Of a DNA stretch of 64,000 nucleotides, positions 63,423 through 64,000 are shown piece by piece. How positions within the stretch are numbered: the first letter of the stretch is position 1; every line of letters begins with the position of its first letter. Location: the NCBI RefSeq assembly GCF_000741695.1, contig NZ_JGZK01000010.1:1-64000 (forward strand), in the 5' to 3' direction. A model generated the notes under the pieces. The model was given only the letters and a program-made list of their open reading frames with translations, had not been told where the DNA came from and ran no database searches. This DNA is from Bifidobacterium reuteri DSM 23975. Lineage in GTDB: Bacteria > Actinomycetota > Actinomycetes > Actinomycetales > Bifidobacteriaceae. The translations under genes and the position numbers were made by a program.

Positions 63423-63462
63423 TCTATCGTTCCTTTAGTTGTCTAAGTCTTAAGCCGCTCGT

Positions 63463-63486
63463 AGCCCCCTCTGACGAGGGCGGTTG
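63463..63486. repeat. Fragment of the CCCCCTCTGACGAGGG repeat family between gyrB and gyrA
   Basis: GCCCCCTCTGACGAGGGCGG matches half of the CTCTCCCCCAGTC-family units. Its presence inside an essential operon spacer shows how widely the family has spread. Confidence 0.5.
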
Positions 63487-63496
63487 GAGGATTCGG

Positions 63497-64000
63497 TCAC
63501 GCGTCGATCCAGCGGACGTTCTTGGCGTTGCGCTGGATGAACAGGCGGCGGGGCTCCACTTCGTCGCCCATCAGCATCGAGAAGGTCTCGTCGGCCGCGG
63601 CAGCATCCTCGATGTGCACCTGCTTCAGGATGCGGTGCTCGGGATCCATGGTGGTCTCCCACAGCTCCTGGTAGCTCATCTCGCCCAGACCCTTGTACCG
63701 CTGGATGCCTTCGCCCTTGGGCAGCTGGCGGCCCTTCGCCTTGCCCTCGGCGAGCACACGGTCGCGTTCGGCGTCGGTGTACACGAAGTCGTGCGGGCCC
63801 TTGGTCCACTTGAGCCGGTACAGCGGCGGCATGGCCACGTAGACGTATCCGGCGGTAATCATCGGGCGCATGTAGCGGAAGAACAGCGTCAGGTTCAGGG
63901 TGGCGATGTGCGCGCCGTCCACATCGGCATCGGCCATGATGATGACCTTGTGGTAGCGGACCTTGGAGATGTCGAAGTCCTCGCCGTAGCCGCCGCCCAC
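63497..64000 (-). CDS. gyrB: DNA gyrase subunit B, C-terminal part (runs off the window)
   Basis: The last 167 residues are present: [20 protein letters not shown] (Toprim DxDxD metal-binding motif), [40 protein letters not shown] and the end [17 protein letters not shown]. The start lies beyond the right edge. It is upstream of gyrA on the same strand, the conserved gyrB-gyrA order. Confidence 0.97.
   Translation of the reverse strand: MGGGYGEDFDISKVRYHKVIIMADADVDGAHIATLNLTLFFRYMRPMITAGYVYVAMPPLYRLKWTKGPHDFVYTDAERDRVLAEGKAKGRQLPKGEGIQRYKGLGEMSYQELWETTMDPEHRILKQVHIEDAAAADETFSMLMGDEVEPRRLFIQRNAKNVRWIDA

Noticed and set aside
59982..63446. A 1154-codon open frame on the plus strand opposite gyrA
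   Set aside because: It is the shadow of gyrA in high-GC DNA. It lacks a ribosome site and is rich in His, Arg, Val and Gly, as antisense frames are.

Overview
The window is a bifidobacterial chromosome segment, most like the Bifidobacterium longum/breve group. It has high GC, a recR-dnaX block, a gyrB-gyrA-DUF3566 block typical of Actinobacteria, bifidobacterial sugar genes (GH31, MalQ, a GH2 beta-galactosidase, GH43-type surface enzymes) and six LacI-family regulators. Because gyrB-gyrA run leftward at the right edge, the replication origin probably lies just beyond that edge; this is inferred from conserved gene order.

Layout. 1-7 kb: start of a probable transposase, recR, dnaX (with an unusual DPW-repeat tail), a TetR regulator, a TadE-like/diacylglycerol-kinase fusion frame, and two small pilin-type genes without the Tad motor genes. 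7-20 kb: alpha-glucan region with a GH31 alpha-glucosidase, MalQ, two paralogous sugar-binding lipoproteins and three related LacI regulators, but no ABC permeases. 20-22 kb: a frameshifted metallopeptidase, tRNA-Ile, tRNA-Ala and an eight-unit, 52-bp-period repeat array. 22-28 kb: a membrane protein behind twin palindromic operators, then a gluconate module (6-phosphogluconate dehydrogenase, GntP, gluconokinase, divergent FadR/GntR regulator). 28.8-30.2 kb: glutamate dehydrogenase. 30.3-33.9 kb: an AT-rich, probably acquired island (TraX-like protein, small secreted protein, histidine kinase, LuxR-type response regulator). 34-39.5 kb: SDR, LuxC-like, LuxE-like and NCS2 permease genes. 39.8-59.6 kb: a DUF4143 ATPase remnant and a surface-glycan region with a frameshifted beta-helix/GH43 enzyme, a GH2 beta-galactosidase, a 1414-residue beta-helix surface protein and three LacI regulators. 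60-64 kb: DUF3566 protein, gyrA and the end of gyrB.

The metabolic parts form modules each paired with local regulators. Palindromic sites in the divergent promoters suggest small regulons; for example, a GTGACCGGTCAC-type site lies before one LacI gene and before both large surface-enzyme genes.

The intergenic DNA is unusually structured. It holds a MITE-like family with CTAGTGGTC ends, 99-bp double-unit elements, at least five nested-palindrome clusters with unrelated sequences, several tandem arrays, and a three-box DnaA cluster where Tad motor genes would be expected. No CRISPR array, complete insertion sequence or rRNA gene was seen. All calls rest on reading the sequence; no database search was run.
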